A stretch of DNA of 64,000 bases from assembly GCF_004078635.1 (NCBI RefSeq), contig NZ_RZNB01000002.1, forward strand, positions 434,001 to 498,000, read 5' to 3'. This DNA is from Labedella phragmitis. GTDB taxonomy: Bacteria; Actinomycetota; Actinomycetes; Actinomycetales; Microbacteriaceae. Below are positions 25,359-34,070 of this stretch, piece after piece. How positions within the stretch are numbered: position 1 is the stretch's first letter; the number at the start of each line of letters is the position of its first letter. The notes beneath the pieces are model-generated. The model did not search any database and was not told where the DNA came from. It worked only from the letters and a program-made list of their open reading frames with translations. Both the position numbers and the translations under genes were made by a program.

Positions 25359-26360
25359 TCAGCGACCCCATCGGAGCGCCGCCGTCTGAACGGGTGCGTC
25401 CCAGAGCTCGGTCATCTCGTCGTCGAGCTTCAACACGGAGATGGATGCTCCCTGCATCTCGAGGGCGGTGATGTAGTTGCCGACGAGGTTACGGACGACC
25501 GTGATGCCCCGTTGCGCGAGGACCTCGACCGCATGGCGGTAGACGATGTAGAGCTCGACGAGAGGGGTCCCGCCCATCCCGTTCACGAACAGGAGGACCG
25601 ACTGACCCGACTCGAAGGGAAAGTCGTCGAGGATCGGTGCCAGCAAGCGGTCGACGATGGCGTCGGCAGGCTCGAGGGCGATGCGCTCCCGACCGGGCTC
25701 GCCGTGGATACCGATGCCGATCTCGATCTCGTCGTCACCGAGCGTGAAGCTCGGCTCGCCCGCGTGCGGGACGACGCACGGCGTGAGGGCGACACCCATC
25801 GTGCGGACATTCGCATTGACCCGCTCGGCGATCGCGGCTACCTCGTCGAGGGCGTCCCCCCGCTCGGCGGCCGCTCCCGCGATCTTCTCCACGAGGACGG
25901 TCCCGCCGACACCGCGGCGTCCCGCCGTGTAGAGCGAGTCCTGTACGGCGACATCGTCGTTCGTGACGACCGAGCGCACCTCGATGCCGTCGGCGGCGGC
26001 GAGATCCGCGGCGGTCTCGAAATTGAGCACGTCGCCCGTGTAGTTCTTGACGATGTGGAGGACGCCCGCCCCGCCGTCCACGGCCTTCGTGGCCGCGACG
26101 ATCGGATCGGGCGTCGGCGAGGTGAAGACGGGTCCCGGCACTGCAGCGCCGAGCATGCCGTGCCCGACGAACCCGCCGTGGAGGGGCTCGTGGCCGCTTC
26201 CCCCGCCGCTCACGATCCCGACCTTGCCGGCGACGGGCGCGTCGGAGCGGACGATGAAGAGAGGGTCGGTGGACGCGGTGACGATGTCGGAATGCGCGGC
26301 TGCGAAGCCCGCCACGGACTCCTGCACCACATTCTTCGGATCGTTGATGAGCTTCTTCAT
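25359..26360 (-). CDS. dhaK: Dihydroxyacetone kinase substrate-binding subunit DhaK
   Basis: A 333-residue subunit. [20 protein letters not shown] near residue 50 contains the substrate-contact region, and the His that binds dihydroxyacetone as a hemiaminal lies in [13 protein letters not shown], near residue 220. ATG at 26360 ([12 protein letters not shown]) has GGAG 7 bases upstream. First gene of dhaKLM, which routes dihydroxyacetone to glycolysis as dihydroxyacetone phosphate at the expense of PEP. Confidence 0.94.
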   Translation of the reverse strand: MKKLINDPKNVVQESVAGFAAAHSDIVTASTDPLFIVRSDAPVAGKVGIVSGGGSGHEPLHGGFVGHGMLGAAVPGPVFTSPTPDPIVAATKAVDGGAGVLHIVKNYTGDVLNFETAADLAAADGIEVRSVVTNDDVAVQDSLYTAGRRGVGGTVLVEKIAGAAAERGDALDEVAAIAERVNANVRTMGVALTPCVVPHAGEPSFTLGDDEIEIGIGIHGEPGRERIALEPADAIVDRLLAPILDDFPFESGQSVLLFVNGMGGTPLVELYIVYRHAVEVLAQRGITVVRNLVGNYITALEMQGASISVLKLDDEMTELWDAPVQTAALRWGR

Positions 26361-26465
26361 TGAAATCTCCGGGGTCGTCGGGAGGGTCGGGTCAGGTGGC
26401 CGCGGGAGGCCCGCCTCCACACACCGTACGCCGGAAAGGGCTCGGCGGGAAAGGAGTCGACCGAG

Positions 26466-27527
26466 TCAGGCCGCCGGTGCTCGCGTCGCGGCGATCCAGG
26501 CGTCGAGAGTGCGCGTCGCCGCCCCGGAGTCGACCGTCTCGGCGGCGACGGCCAGAGCCTCGCGGAACCGCGTGACGAAGCTCTCCTGCACACGCGACGG
26601 GTCCTCGGCCAAACGGTAGGACACGATCCCCGCCGCGGCATTGAGGAGGACGATGTCGCGCACGGGACCGGTCTCGCCGTCGAGTGTCCGCCGCACGATG
26701 GCGGCGTTCTCCTCCGGCGTTCCTCCGACGAGGTCCTCGATCCTGGACCGCGGGATGCCGAGGTCGCGCGGATCGAGGTCATGCTCGGTGACGAGTCCCC
26801 TGCTCACCTCCCACACGTGCGAGTGGCCCGTCGTCGTGAGCTCGTCGAGCCCGTCGTCGCCGCGGAAGACGAGGGCAGTGGCACCCCGCGTCTGGAACAC
26901 GCCGACGATGAGGGGGACGCGGTCGAGCGAGGCGACGCCGACCGCCGAGGCCTCCGGACGCGCCGGATTGCAGAGCGGGCCGAGGAAGTTGAAGACCGTC
27001 GGGATGCCGAGATCGGCCCGGACGGGACCGGCGTGGCGGAACCCGGGGTGGAACGCCGAAGCGAATGCGAAGGTGATCCCCACATCGTCGACCGTCGCCG
27101 CGACGCGTTCCGGCGAAAGCGTCAGATCGAGGCCGAGAGCGGCGAGCACGTCACTCGATCCGGACTTCGAGCTCGCGGCCCGATTTCCGTGCTTGATCAC
27201 CGGGATACCCGACGCGGCCGCGATCACCGACGCCATCGTCGACACGTTCACCGTGCCGAATCTGTCCCCGCCCGTGCCCACGATGTCAAGGGCCATGGAG
27301 TCGGCCGGTAGCGGTATGGCGTGTTCGAGGATGGCGTCGCGGAAGCCGACGATCTCGTCCACCGTCTCCCCCTTCGCGCTCAACGCGACCAGGAAGCCGG
27401 CGAGCTGAGCCGGGGTCGCCTGGCCCGTCATGACCTGCTGCATCGCCCAGGTGGCCTGCGCCACGCTGAGGTCTTCGCGGTCGAGGAGAGTCGAGATGAG
27501 CGCTGGCCATGACGGGGTGGAGGTCAT
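26466..27527 (-). CDS. trpD: Anthranilate phosphoribosyltransferase TrpD
   Basis: A 353-residue enzyme of tryptophan synthesis that joins PRPP to anthranilate. The PRPP-binding GTGGDRFGTVNVST is near residue 85, followed by KHGNRAASSKSGSSDVLAALG. It stands alone: no other trp gene is in the window, and the flanking genes are dhaK and ctaE. This separate location beside the respiratory genes is common in Microbacteriaceae-like genomes. I see no leader peptide or attenuator upstream. Confidence 0.94.
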   Translation of the reverse strand: MTSTPSWPALISTLLDREDLSVAQATWAMQQVMTGQATPAQLAGFLVALSAKGETVDEIVGFRDAILEHAIPLPADSMALDIVGTGGDRFGTVNVSTMASVIAAASGIPVIKHGNRAASSKSGSSDVLAALGLDLTLSPERVAATVDDVGITFAFASAFHPGFRHAGPVRADLGIPTVFNFLGPLCNPARPEASAVGVASLDRVPLIVGVFQTRGATALVFRGDDGLDELTTTGHSHVWEVSRGLVTEHDLDPRDLGIPRSRIEDLVGGTPEENAAIVRRTLDGETGPVRDIVLLNAAAGIVSYRLAEDPSRVQESFVTRFREALAVAAETVDSGAATRTLDAWIAATRAPAA

Positions 27528-27582
27528 GGTCCGATTCTAGTGAGCGGCGTTCTCGCACCGGATTCACGGCGCCTTCCCGGCG

Positions 27583-27601
27583 TCGACTAAGGCTCGCCTA
27601 A
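27583..27601. promoter_or_regulatory. Candidate iron box (DtxR/IdeR/DmdR type) upstream of ctaE
   Basis: tcgactaaggctcgcctaa matches 13 of 19 positions of the actinobacterial iron box TTAGGTTAGGCTCACCTAA, with the CCTAA arm perfect and the left arm weak. It lies about 70 bases before the ctaE start. An adjoining inverted repeat AAGTT-CGAC-AACTT occupies 27600-27613. Confidence 0.4.
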
Positions 27602-27669
27602 GTTCGACAACTTGTAGAACGAGCTCCGTGGTGCACGAATTCGGACTCGGGATCGGCCATAATGGAACG

Positions 27670-28299
27670 GTGACGAGCACTCCAGTGAACTTCGCGGCCG
27701 CAGCGCAGCGACTCAACAGACCGAACCCGGTGATGGTGGGGACGATCGTGTGGCTCGGCAGCGAAGTGATGTTCTTCGCCGGCCTCTTCGCGATCTACTT
27801 CTCCCTCCGATCGATGGCGCCCGAGCTCTGGGCCGAACAGTCCGGCCTCCTCAACGTGCCGTTCTCCTTGGTCAACACGCTGATCCTGGTGTCGTCCTCC
27901 GTGACGTGCCAGATGGGCGTGTTCGCGGCGGAGAAGTCGAAGGCGCGCTCCACCTCGGGCAATCCGAAGGACTGGGGCATGGTGGAGTGGTTCTTCCTCA
28001 CCTACGCCCTCGGTGCGATCTTCGTCGCCGGTCAGATCTGGGAGTACGCGACCCTCGTGAGCGAAGGCGTCACGCTCAGCTCCGATTCGTACGGCTCGGT
28101 GTTCTACTTCACGACGGGCTTCCACGGCCTCCACGTGACCGCCGGACTCATCGCCTTCCTCCTCGTGATCGGACGCGCCTACGCGGTCAAGTCCTTCGGG
28201 CATCGTGAAGCCACGAGCGCCATCGTCATCTCGTACTACTGGCACTTCGTCGACGTGGTCTGGATCGGCCTCTTCTTCGTCATCTACGTCCTGAAATAG
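27670..28299 (+). CDS. ctaE: Cytochrome c oxidase (aa3) subunit III CtaE
   Basis: A 209-residue membrane protein with five predicted helices (for example [20 protein letters not shown]). It ends in [20 protein letters not shown], the family signature. GTG at 27670 gives the usual short N-terminus; GTG at 27628 would add residues without family match. It heads the ctaE-qcrCAB operon (20 bp to qcrC), the conserved actinobacterial arrangement that links oxidase and bc1 complex. Confidence 0.95.
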   Translation: MTSTPVNFAAAAQRLNRPNPVMVGTIVWLGSEVMFFAGLFAIYFSLRSMAPELWAEQSGLLNVPFSLVNTLILVSSSVTCQMGVFAAEKSKARSTSGNPKDWGMVEWFFLTYALGAIFVAGQIWEYATLVSEGVTLSSDSYGSVFYFTTGFHGLHVTAGLIAFLLVIGRAYAVKSFGHREATSAIVISYYWHFVDVVWIGLFFVIYVLK

Positions 28300-28318
28300 C
28301 ACCGGAGCGCACACACAC

Positions 28319-29131
28319 ATGTTCAGAACTTCCCGGAAGCCACGAGCCGGCCGTAAGACCGGACGCCGCTCCCCTCTCGCGAGTGTCTCGCTCATCGCGC
28401 TCGGCCTCCTGCTCTCCGGCGGCGCCTACGCCCTCGTCAGCTCGTCCACCGCCGTCGCGGACACGTCCTCGACGGCGACCCAGGCCACCGTCGAGGAGGG
28501 CGAGAAGCTCTTCCAAGCCAACTGCGCCACGTGCCACGGTCTCGACCTCGAGGGCAGCGACGACGGCCCCAGCCTCATCGGCGTCGGTTCGGCCGCCGTC
28601 GACTTCCAGGTCGGCACGGGTCGAATGCCCCTCCAGGCCCACGCTCCTCAGGCCCCCGTCAAGCCGGTCCAGTTCACCGACGACCAGGTCAACGCCCTCG
28701 CGCAGTACGTCGCGTCGATCGCTCCCGGCCCGTCGATTCCCGAGGATCAGTACCTCGATGCCGAGGGCGACGCCGCTCGGGGGGCCGAGCTCTTCCGCGT
28801 CAACTGCGCCATGTGCCACAACGTCGCCGGCGCCGGTGGAGCCCTCACCGAGGGCAAGTACGCTCCGGCCCTCACGGGTGTCACGCCGTCGCACATCTAC
28901 GAGGCGATGCTCACGGGCCCGCAGAACATGCCGGTCTTCAACGACGCCAACCTCACCCCAGAGGACAAGCGCGACATCATCACCGCCCTCAAGTTCCAGG
29001 AGAACTCGACCTCCGTCGGTGGCCACCCGCTCGGAGCCCTCGGCCCCGTCGCGGAAGGTCTCTTCCTCTGGATCGCCGGAATGGGCATCATCGTGGCGCT
29101 GACCGTGTGGATCACGGCTCGGTCCAACTAG
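28319..29131 (+). CDS. qcrC: Menaquinol-cytochrome c reductase diheme cytochrome c subunit QcrC
   Basis: A 270-residue protein with an N-terminal membrane anchor (SLIALGLLLSGGAYALV), two c-type heme motifs, CATCH (69-73) and CAMCH (163-167), and a C-terminal membrane helix (about 245-265). The two hemes replace a soluble cytochrome c and pass electrons directly from the Rieske protein to CtaC CuA within the bc1-aa3 supercomplex. Confidence 0.96.
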   Translation: MFRTSRKPRAGRKTGRRSPLASVSLIALGLLLSGGAYALVSSSTAVADTSSTATQATVEEGEKLFQANCATCHGLDLEGSDDGPSLIGVGSAAVDFQVGTGRMPLQAHAPQAPVKPVQFTDDQVNALAQYVASIAPGPSIPEDQYLDAEGDAARGAELFRVNCAMCHNVAGAGGALTEGKYAPALTGVTPSHIYEAMLTGPQNMPVFNDANLTPEDKRDIITALKFQENSTSVGGHPLGALGPVAEGLFLWIAGMGIIVALTVWITARSN

Positions 29132-29188
29132 TCGCCTCCGCGACCCCACAGCATCGACGAACGCAGTACGGAAAGTAGAAGGAGCAAC

Positions 29189-30256
29189 ATGGCACAGGAC
29201 GGTACAAGCGGCACGGAACTCGCCGCTGCCGGCGACCACGACGAGGCGCATGCCGTCTCGCCGGGCACGGCCGTCGTGTCCTCCGACGCCGTCCGCGACC
29301 CGGGTCTGCCTCCGCACCGGTTGCGCGTCACCGACACGAACCCCAAGAAGGCCAAGACCGCCGAGCGCGCCGTCTACACGCTCTTCTACCTCTCGCTCGC
29401 CGGCAGCATCTTCGCGGTCGCCGCCTACATGGCGTTCCCGATCGTCCCGGAGGACCTCCTCTCGGTGCGCTTGAACAACATGTTCATCGGTATCGGCATG
29501 ACCCTCGCCCTCCTCGGCATCGGGATCGGCGCGGTCCATTGGGGCAAGGCGCTCATGGCGGATCACGAGGCGATCGACATCCGCCACCCCGTCCGCGGGA
29601 CGGACGAGACGCGTGCCCGTGCCGTCGAGATCTTCGACGAGGCGAACCAGGAGAGCGGTTTCGGGCGCCGGTCGCTCATCCGCAACACGCTCATCGGATC
29701 GCTCATCGCGTTCCCGCTTCCGGCCGTCGTGCTCTTCCGCGGCCTCGCTCCCGAGGGCGAGGACCCGGTCGAACTCCTCAGCCACACGATGTGGGAGGCG
29801 GGCACCCGCCTCGCCCGCGACCCCGACGGAACGCCCATCAAGGCCTCCGATGTCACCATCGGCTCCGTCTTCCACGTCATCCCCGAGAACCTCCCGGGTT
29901 CCGAGCACATGCTCGAGGAGAAGACGAAGGCCATCGTCCTCCTCATGCGGTTGAAGCCGGAAGACCTCGTCGAAGAGGAATCACGTAAGGACTGGTCGTA
30001 CAACGGCATCGTGGCCTACTCCAAGGTCTGCACACACGTCGGTTGCCCCGTCGCCCTCTACGAGCAGCAGACCCACCACCTGCTGTGCCCGTGCCACCAG
30101 TCGCAGTTCGACGTGGCCAACCACGCAGCCGTCATCTTCGGGCCGGCAGCACGACCCCTCCCCCAGCTCCCGATCGCCGTTGACGACGAAGGTTACCTCG
30201 TCGCGCAGAGCGACTTCCGCGAGCCCGTGGGACCGTCCTTCTGGGAGCGTCACTGA
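29189..30256 (+). CDS. qcrA: Rieske iron-sulfur subunit QcrA
   Basis: A 355-residue actinobacterial-type Rieske protein with three predicted N-terminal membrane helices (about 60-200). The [2Fe-2S] motifs are CTHVGC (Cys281, His283) and CPCH (Cys300, His303); Cys286 and Cys302 would form the disulfide. The twin-Arg pair FGRRSLIRN precedes the last helix and suits Tat-assisted insertion. AGAAGGAG lies 5-6 bases before the ATG. The stop shares one base with qcrB ATG (30256). Confidence 0.96.
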   Translation: MAQDGTSGTELAAAGDHDEAHAVSPGTAVVSSDAVRDPGLPPHRLRVTDTNPKKAKTAERAVYTLFYLSLAGSIFAVAAYMAFPIVPEDLLSVRLNNMFIGIGMTLALLGIGIGAVHWGKALMADHEAIDIRHPVRGTDETRARAVEIFDEANQESGFGRRSLIRNTLIGSLIAFPLPAVVLFRGLAPEGEDPVELLSHTMWEAGTRLARDPDGTPIKASDVTIGSVFHVIPENLPGSEHMLEEKTKAIVLLMRLKPEDLVEEESRKDWSYNGIVAYSKVCTHVGCPVALYEQQTHHLLCPCHQSQFDVANHAAVIFGPAARPLPQLPIAVDDEGYLVAQSDFREPVGPSFWERH

Positions 30257-31911
30257 TGAGCACGTCAACCGCTACGCGGCCCGAGACGTCCGTCGAGAAG
30301 AAGTCCGGCGGCTTCACGGCCGCCGCGTCGAACTATCTCGACGAGCGCACCTCGATCTCCGCCGTCGTCAAAGAGTTCGGCCGCAAGGTCTTCCCCGACC
30401 ACTGGTCGTTCCTGCTGGGTGAGGTCGCCCTTTACAGCTTCGTCGTCATCCTCCTCTCGGGGACGTTCCTGACGTTCTTCTTCCAAGCATCGATGGCAGA
30501 GGTGCACTACGACGGCTCCTACGTCCCTCTGAAGGGTGTGGAGATGTCGGCCGCCATGGCGTCGACGCTCGACATCTCGTTCGACATCCGCGGTGGCCTG
30601 CTCATGAGGCAGATCCACCACTGGGCCGCACTGCTGTTCGTGGCGTCCATCGGCCTGCACATGATGCGCATCTTCTTCACGGGTGCCTTCCGCAAGCCGC
30701 GCGAACTCAACTGGGTGATCGGCTTCGTTCTCTTCATCCTCGCTATGGCCGAGGGCTTCACCGGTTACTCGTTGCCCGACGACCTGCTCTCGGGCAACGG
30801 CCTGCGGATCATCGACGGCATGATCAAGGGCATCCCGCTCGTCGGCACCTGGATCTCGTTCCTGCTCTTCGGCGGCGAGTTCCCCGGTACCGCGATCGTC
30901 GGACGCCTCTACACGCTGCACATCCTGCTCCTCCCCGCGCTCGTGCTGCTCTTCATTGCGCTGCACCTGGTGTTCGTGGTCGTCCACAAGCACACCCAGT
31001 TCTCGGGCCCGGGAAAGACGCAGCAGAACGTCGTCGGCTACCCCGTGCTTCCCGTCTACGCCGCGAAGGCCGGTGGCTTCTTCTTCATCGTGTTCGGCGT
31101 GATCGTGCTGCTCGCGACGTTCTTCACGATCAACCCGATCTGGAACTACGGTCCGTACGACCCGTCACCGGTGTCGGCGGGAACCCAGCCCGACTGGTAC
31201 ATCGGATTCGCCGACGGCGCCCTCCGATTGATTCCTCCGCACCTCGAGTTCGTGCTGTTCGACCGCACGTGGTCCTTCAACATCCTCATCCCGCTCGGCG
31301 CGCTCGGTCTCTTCATCGTGCTCGCCATGATCTATCCCTTCATCGAGGCATGGGTCACGGGTGACAAGCGCGAGCACCACATCCTCGACCGGCCGCGCAA
31401 CGCCGCGACCCGGACGGCGATCGGTGCCGCCGGCCTCACGTTCTACGCCGGCCTGTGGGCGGCTGCGAGCTCGGACATCATCGCGACGCACTTCAAGCTC
31501 ACGATGGAAGGTGTCATCCATGCCCTCCAGTTCGTGGTGATCGCCGGGCCGTTCATCGCTTACTTCATCACGAAGCGCATCTGCCTCGCCCTGCAGAAGA
31601 AGGACCGCGAGATCGTGCTCCACGGCTACGAGTCGGGCCGCATCATCCGGCTCCCCGGCGGCGAGTACATCGAGAAGCACGAGCCGATCGACGAGTACCA
31701 GCGCTGGAAGCTCGTGAGCTACCACGACTACAAGCCGCTCATGATCCGTCCGAACTCGCGAGGCAAGATCTCGGTGGGCCAGCGTGCTCGTGCCGCACTG
31801 TCGCGATGGTTCTTCGAGGACCGCATCGCTCCCCCGACGCGTGGCGAGATCGAGGCCTCGCACCACCACGAGGACCACGTCGAGATCGAGTCGTCGCACC
31901 AGAACCACTGA
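30256..31911 (+). CDS. qcrB: Cytochrome b subunit QcrB
   Basis: A 551-residue protein, longer than mitochondrial cytochrome b owing to N- and C-terminal extensions typical of actinobacteria. Heme-ligand histidines are seen in QIHHWAALLFVASIGLHMMR and LFIALHLVFVVVHKHTQF. The PDWY motif (GTQPDWYIGF) marks the quinol site. It oxidises menaquinol and ends in a His-rich hydrophilic tail (ASHHHEDHVEIESSHQNH). Last gene of the ctaE-qcrCAB operon. Confidence 0.96.
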   Translation: MSTSTATRPETSVEKKSGGFTAAASNYLDERTSISAVVKEFGRKVFPDHWSFLLGEVALYSFVVILLSGTFLTFFFQASMAEVHYDGSYVPLKGVEMSAAMASTLDISFDIRGGLLMRQIHHWAALLFVASIGLHMMRIFFTGAFRKPRELNWVIGFVLFILAMAEGFTGYSLPDDLLSGNGLRIIDGMIKGIPLVGTWISFLLFGGEFPGTAIVGRLYTLHILLLPALVLLFIALHLVFVVVHKHTQFSGPGKTQQNVVGYPVLPVYAAKAGGFFFIVFGVIVLLATFFTINPIWNYGPYDPSPVSAGTQPDWYIGFADGALRLIPPHLEFVLFDRTWSFNILIPLGALGLFIVLAMIYPFIEAWVTGDKREHHILDRPRNAATRTAIGAAGLTFYAGLWAAASSDIIATHFKLTMEGVIHALQFVVIAGPFIAYFITKRICLALQKKDREIVLHGYESGRIIRLPGGEYIEKHEPIDEYQRWKLVSYHDYKPLMIRPNSRGKISVGQRARAALSRWFFEDRIAPPTRGEIEASHHHEDHVEIESSHQNH

Positions 31912-31937
31912 CCGCCGCAGTCTGAGTCGGTCGAGCG

Positions 31938-32001
31938 AACGGCCCCTCTCCTCGGAGCTCGTCGAGTAACATCGATGGCGCCGAACAGGAGAGGGGCCGT
32001 T
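31938..32001 (+). terminator. Hairpin after qcrB whose 3' arm holds the next gene's Shine-Dalgarno
   Basis: Perfect 15-bp arms, 31938-31952 (ending TCTCCT) and 31987-32001 (starting AGGAGAGGGG), with a 34-base loop that contains GAGTAACAT. The right arm ends 4 bases before the ATG at 32006, so the AGGAG is paired in the folded RNA. It may both end the qcr transcript and limit translation of the P-loop gene. Confidence 0.5.
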
Positions 32002-32005
32002 TCGT

Positions 32006-32617
32006 ATGTCCGAGGATCGTTCCCGCACCGCCGACCACGCCGGGGTGGCACTTCCCCGGCGCATCCTCGTCGCGGGCTCCGCCGGCGCGGGTAAGAGCAC
32101 TCTCGCGCGGGAACTGTCGGCGCGGCTGGGACTCCCCTACACCGAACTCGACGCGCTGTACCACGGACCCGATTGGATCCCTCGGGAGGGCTTCGTACGC
32201 GACGTCGAACAGATCGTCCGGTCCGACGCGTGGGTGTCGGAGTGGCAGTACACGCCCGTCAGGTCGCTGTTGCTCGAGCGTGCCGAACTTCTCGTGGCCC
32301 TCGACTACAGCAGGGCGCGTGTCATGACGCGCGTCGTCCGGCGAACGCTCCGTCGTCGCATTCGCCGGGTCGAGCTCTGGAACGGGAATCAGGAGCCGCC
32401 GCTCCGAACGATCATGACTGATCGGGAGCACATCGTCCGGTGGGCATGGACCATGTTCGAGCTCAACCGCCAACGAATGAGGGCTCTCGAGAAGACGTCG
32501 ACGGCCGCGCTCGACGTGCGTCGCTTCACGTCGCCGCGGCAGACCGAGCGGTGGCTCGACGATCTCGGGGCTCAGCCGCCGGGTGGTAGGACCGCGTCCG
32601 TCTCGACGACCCTATGA
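32006..32617 (+). CDS. P-loop NTPase, adenylate-kinase / DNA-topology-modulation-like
   Basis: A 203-residue nucleotide-binding protein with Walker A GSAGAGKSTLA near residue 26 followed by LGLPYTELDALYHGPDWIP, the pattern of small P-loop kinase-like proteins often labelled topology-modulation (FlaR-like). Substrate unknown. The last 46 bases overlap the convergent membrane-protein gene on the other strand. The hairpin at 31938-32001 overlaps its ribosome-binding region. Confidence 0.8.
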   Translation: MSEDRSRTADHAGVALPRRILVAGSAGAGKSTLARELSARLGLPYTELDALYHGPDWIPREGFVRDVEQIVRSDAWVSEWQYTPVRSLLLERAELLVALDYSRARVMTRVVRRTLRRRIRRVELWNGNQEPPLRTIMTDREHIVRWAWTMFELNRQRMRALEKTSTAALDVRRFTSPRQTERWLDDLGAQPPGGRTASVSTTL

Positions 32618-33147
32618 CGTTCGGGCGCGGGAGCGCGAGTCCAGATATAGCGCCGGCCGACGGTAGCGAGGATGGACGTGAGCGCGATGAGGAGGGCGCT
32701 GTACCCACCGATCGCGGCGAGTGGGTGAAGTGGCCCGACGCCATCCAGCTCGAGAGGTTCGGACGCGTACCATTCGAACGGAAACTGGGCGACGGCGAGG
32801 ACGCCGACCACGCAGAGGGCCGAGATGGTGGCCGTCGACCAGATCTGCAGCGACATGCGCCCTCGCCGCGAGAGCCCGATTGTGGCAAGCCCGGCGAGCG
32901 TGCCCATGACGCAGGCCGGTCCGACGAACACCGCCGCCAAGGCGTGAGCATACGGCAGGAAGAGGGCTGTTCCGATTCCGATTCCTCCGGCATCGGAGAG
33001 AGACACGACGAGGGCGTAAAAACCGCACGTGACGATCAGAACGAGAGTCATGACCGCGAGGTACCGACCGATACTGACACGGGGACGAAAGCCGCCTACA
33101 CCGCGATCGGGCTTCGGGCTGCCTCGCCGACCTGTGGCACCTGTCAC
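32572..33147 (-). CDS. Hypothetical membrane protein
   Basis: A 191-residue protein with four or five hydrophobic segments (LAVMTLVLIVTCGFYALVVS, ALFLPYAHALAAVFVGPACV, TISALCVVGVLAVAQFPF, IGGYSALLIALTSILATV) and a basic N-terminus. I recognise no family. GTG at 33147 is chosen because residues before it have atypical Arg-rich composition. It is convergent with the P-loop gene (46-base antisense overlap) and follows the GNAT gene by 47 bp on the same strand. Confidence 0.6.
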   Translation of the reverse strand: MTGATGRRGSPKPDRGVGGFRPRVSIGRYLAVMTLVLIVTCGFYALVVSLSDAGGIGIGTALFLPYAHALAAVFVGPACVMGTLAGLATIGLSRRGRMSLQIWSTATISALCVVGVLAVAQFPFEWYASEPLELDGVGPLHPLAAIGGYSALLIALTSILATVGRRYIWTRAPAPERHRVVETDAVLPPGG

Positions 33148-33194
33148 GCCGCAAGCCTCGACTCGCCGCACGGTTCGGTCCTGACCGCTCGAGG

Positions 33195-33641
33195 TCAGCC
33201 GCCGAGCGGCAGGATCTTCTTGTAGAACTCCGCGGTGACCTCGTACCCGAGCCGGCGGTAGAACTCCCCGGCTCGCGAGGTGGACATGGTCAAGCGCCGC
33301 ACTCCGCGCTCCATGGCGTAGAGCTCGTTCGCGTAGACGAGGTCCGAACCCACGCCGTGGCCCCGAGCGGACTCGTCGACGACGAGCTCTTGCAGGTGAG
33401 CCGTGAGGCCAGCGACGTGGAGAAGTCGCGACACACTCATCAGGGTGTAGCCGATCACGGCGCCCTCGTCGCTCTCGGCCACGTGCAGGACGTTCGTCTC
33501 GTTCTCGCGCCACCGGATGACGTTGTTGAAAGCCACGGTGAAGCCGTCGAGATCGATACCGGCCTTCTCCGTCACGAACTGCTGGGCGAGGTGGAAGACC
33601 GCGTCCAGGTCGTCGAGGGTTCCCCGTCGGATGAGCGTCAC
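33195..33641 (-). CDS. GNAT family N-acetyltransferase
   Basis: A 148-residue GNAT protein. Motif A with the acetyl-CoA pyrophosphate loop is seen in LQELVVDESARGHGVGSDLV (Gln/Arg-x-x-Gly-x-Gly/Ser form), and the C-terminal strand carries MSTSRAGEFYRRLGYEVT. Substrate unknown. GTG at 33641, 8 bp after the ctaF stop on the same strand, so it may be read from the cta operon. Confidence 0.82.
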   Translation of the reverse strand: MTLIRRGTLDDLDAVFHLAQQFVTEKAGIDLDGFTVAFNNVIRWRENETNVLHVAESDEGAVIGYTLMSVSRLLHVAGLTAHLQELVVDESARGHGVGSDLVYANELYAMERGVRRLTMSTSRAGEFYRRLGYEVTAEFYKKILPLGG

Positions 33642-33649
33642 AGCGGCTC

Positions 33650-34069
33650 CTAGCGCGCGAAGAATCCGCGGTAGTACTCGTAGCACCAACCGACGATGGC
33701 GATGAGTACGAGCGGCAAGCCGATGAAGGCGATCCAGGGGCCGATCGCGACGCCGAGGAACACGAGTGCGAGGGCTCCGGCCAGGAAGATGGGCCACCAG
33801 CTCCACGGGCTGAAGTGCCCGAGCTCGGGGTCTCCGTCGTCGATGTCCGCCGTGAGCGTGTCCTCGGGCAACTCGCCGCCCTGGTGGCTGCGCACGCGAC
33901 CCAGGTAGAACGCCAGGAAGGCGCCGAGCGCGGCGCTCAGGACGAGCGCGACCGTCCCGACCCACTCGACGATGTGCTTGTCGTCGAGCAGGTTCCAGCC
34001 GGTGTAGACGACGGCCGAGAGACCGAAGAACGCCGAAAGCAGCCAGAAGAGATTGGTATTTGCTTTCAC
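33650..34069 (-). CDS. ctaF: Cytochrome c oxidase subunit IV CtaF
   Basis: A 139-residue actinobacterial subunit IV with four membrane helices (for example FWLLSAFFGLSAVVYTGW and WPIFLAGALALVFLGVAIGP). It stabilises the aa3 oxidase. ATG one base after the ctaD stop, giving the order ctaC-ctaD-ctaF in a single operon. Confidence 0.93.
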   Translation of the reverse strand: MKANTNLFWLLSAFFGLSAVVYTGWNLLDDKHIVEWVGTVALVLSAALGAFLAFYLGRVRSHQGGELPEDTLTADIDDGDPELGHFSPWSWWPIFLAGALALVFLGVAIGPWIAFIGLPLVLIAIVGWCYEYYRGFFAR

Positions 34070-34070
34070 G

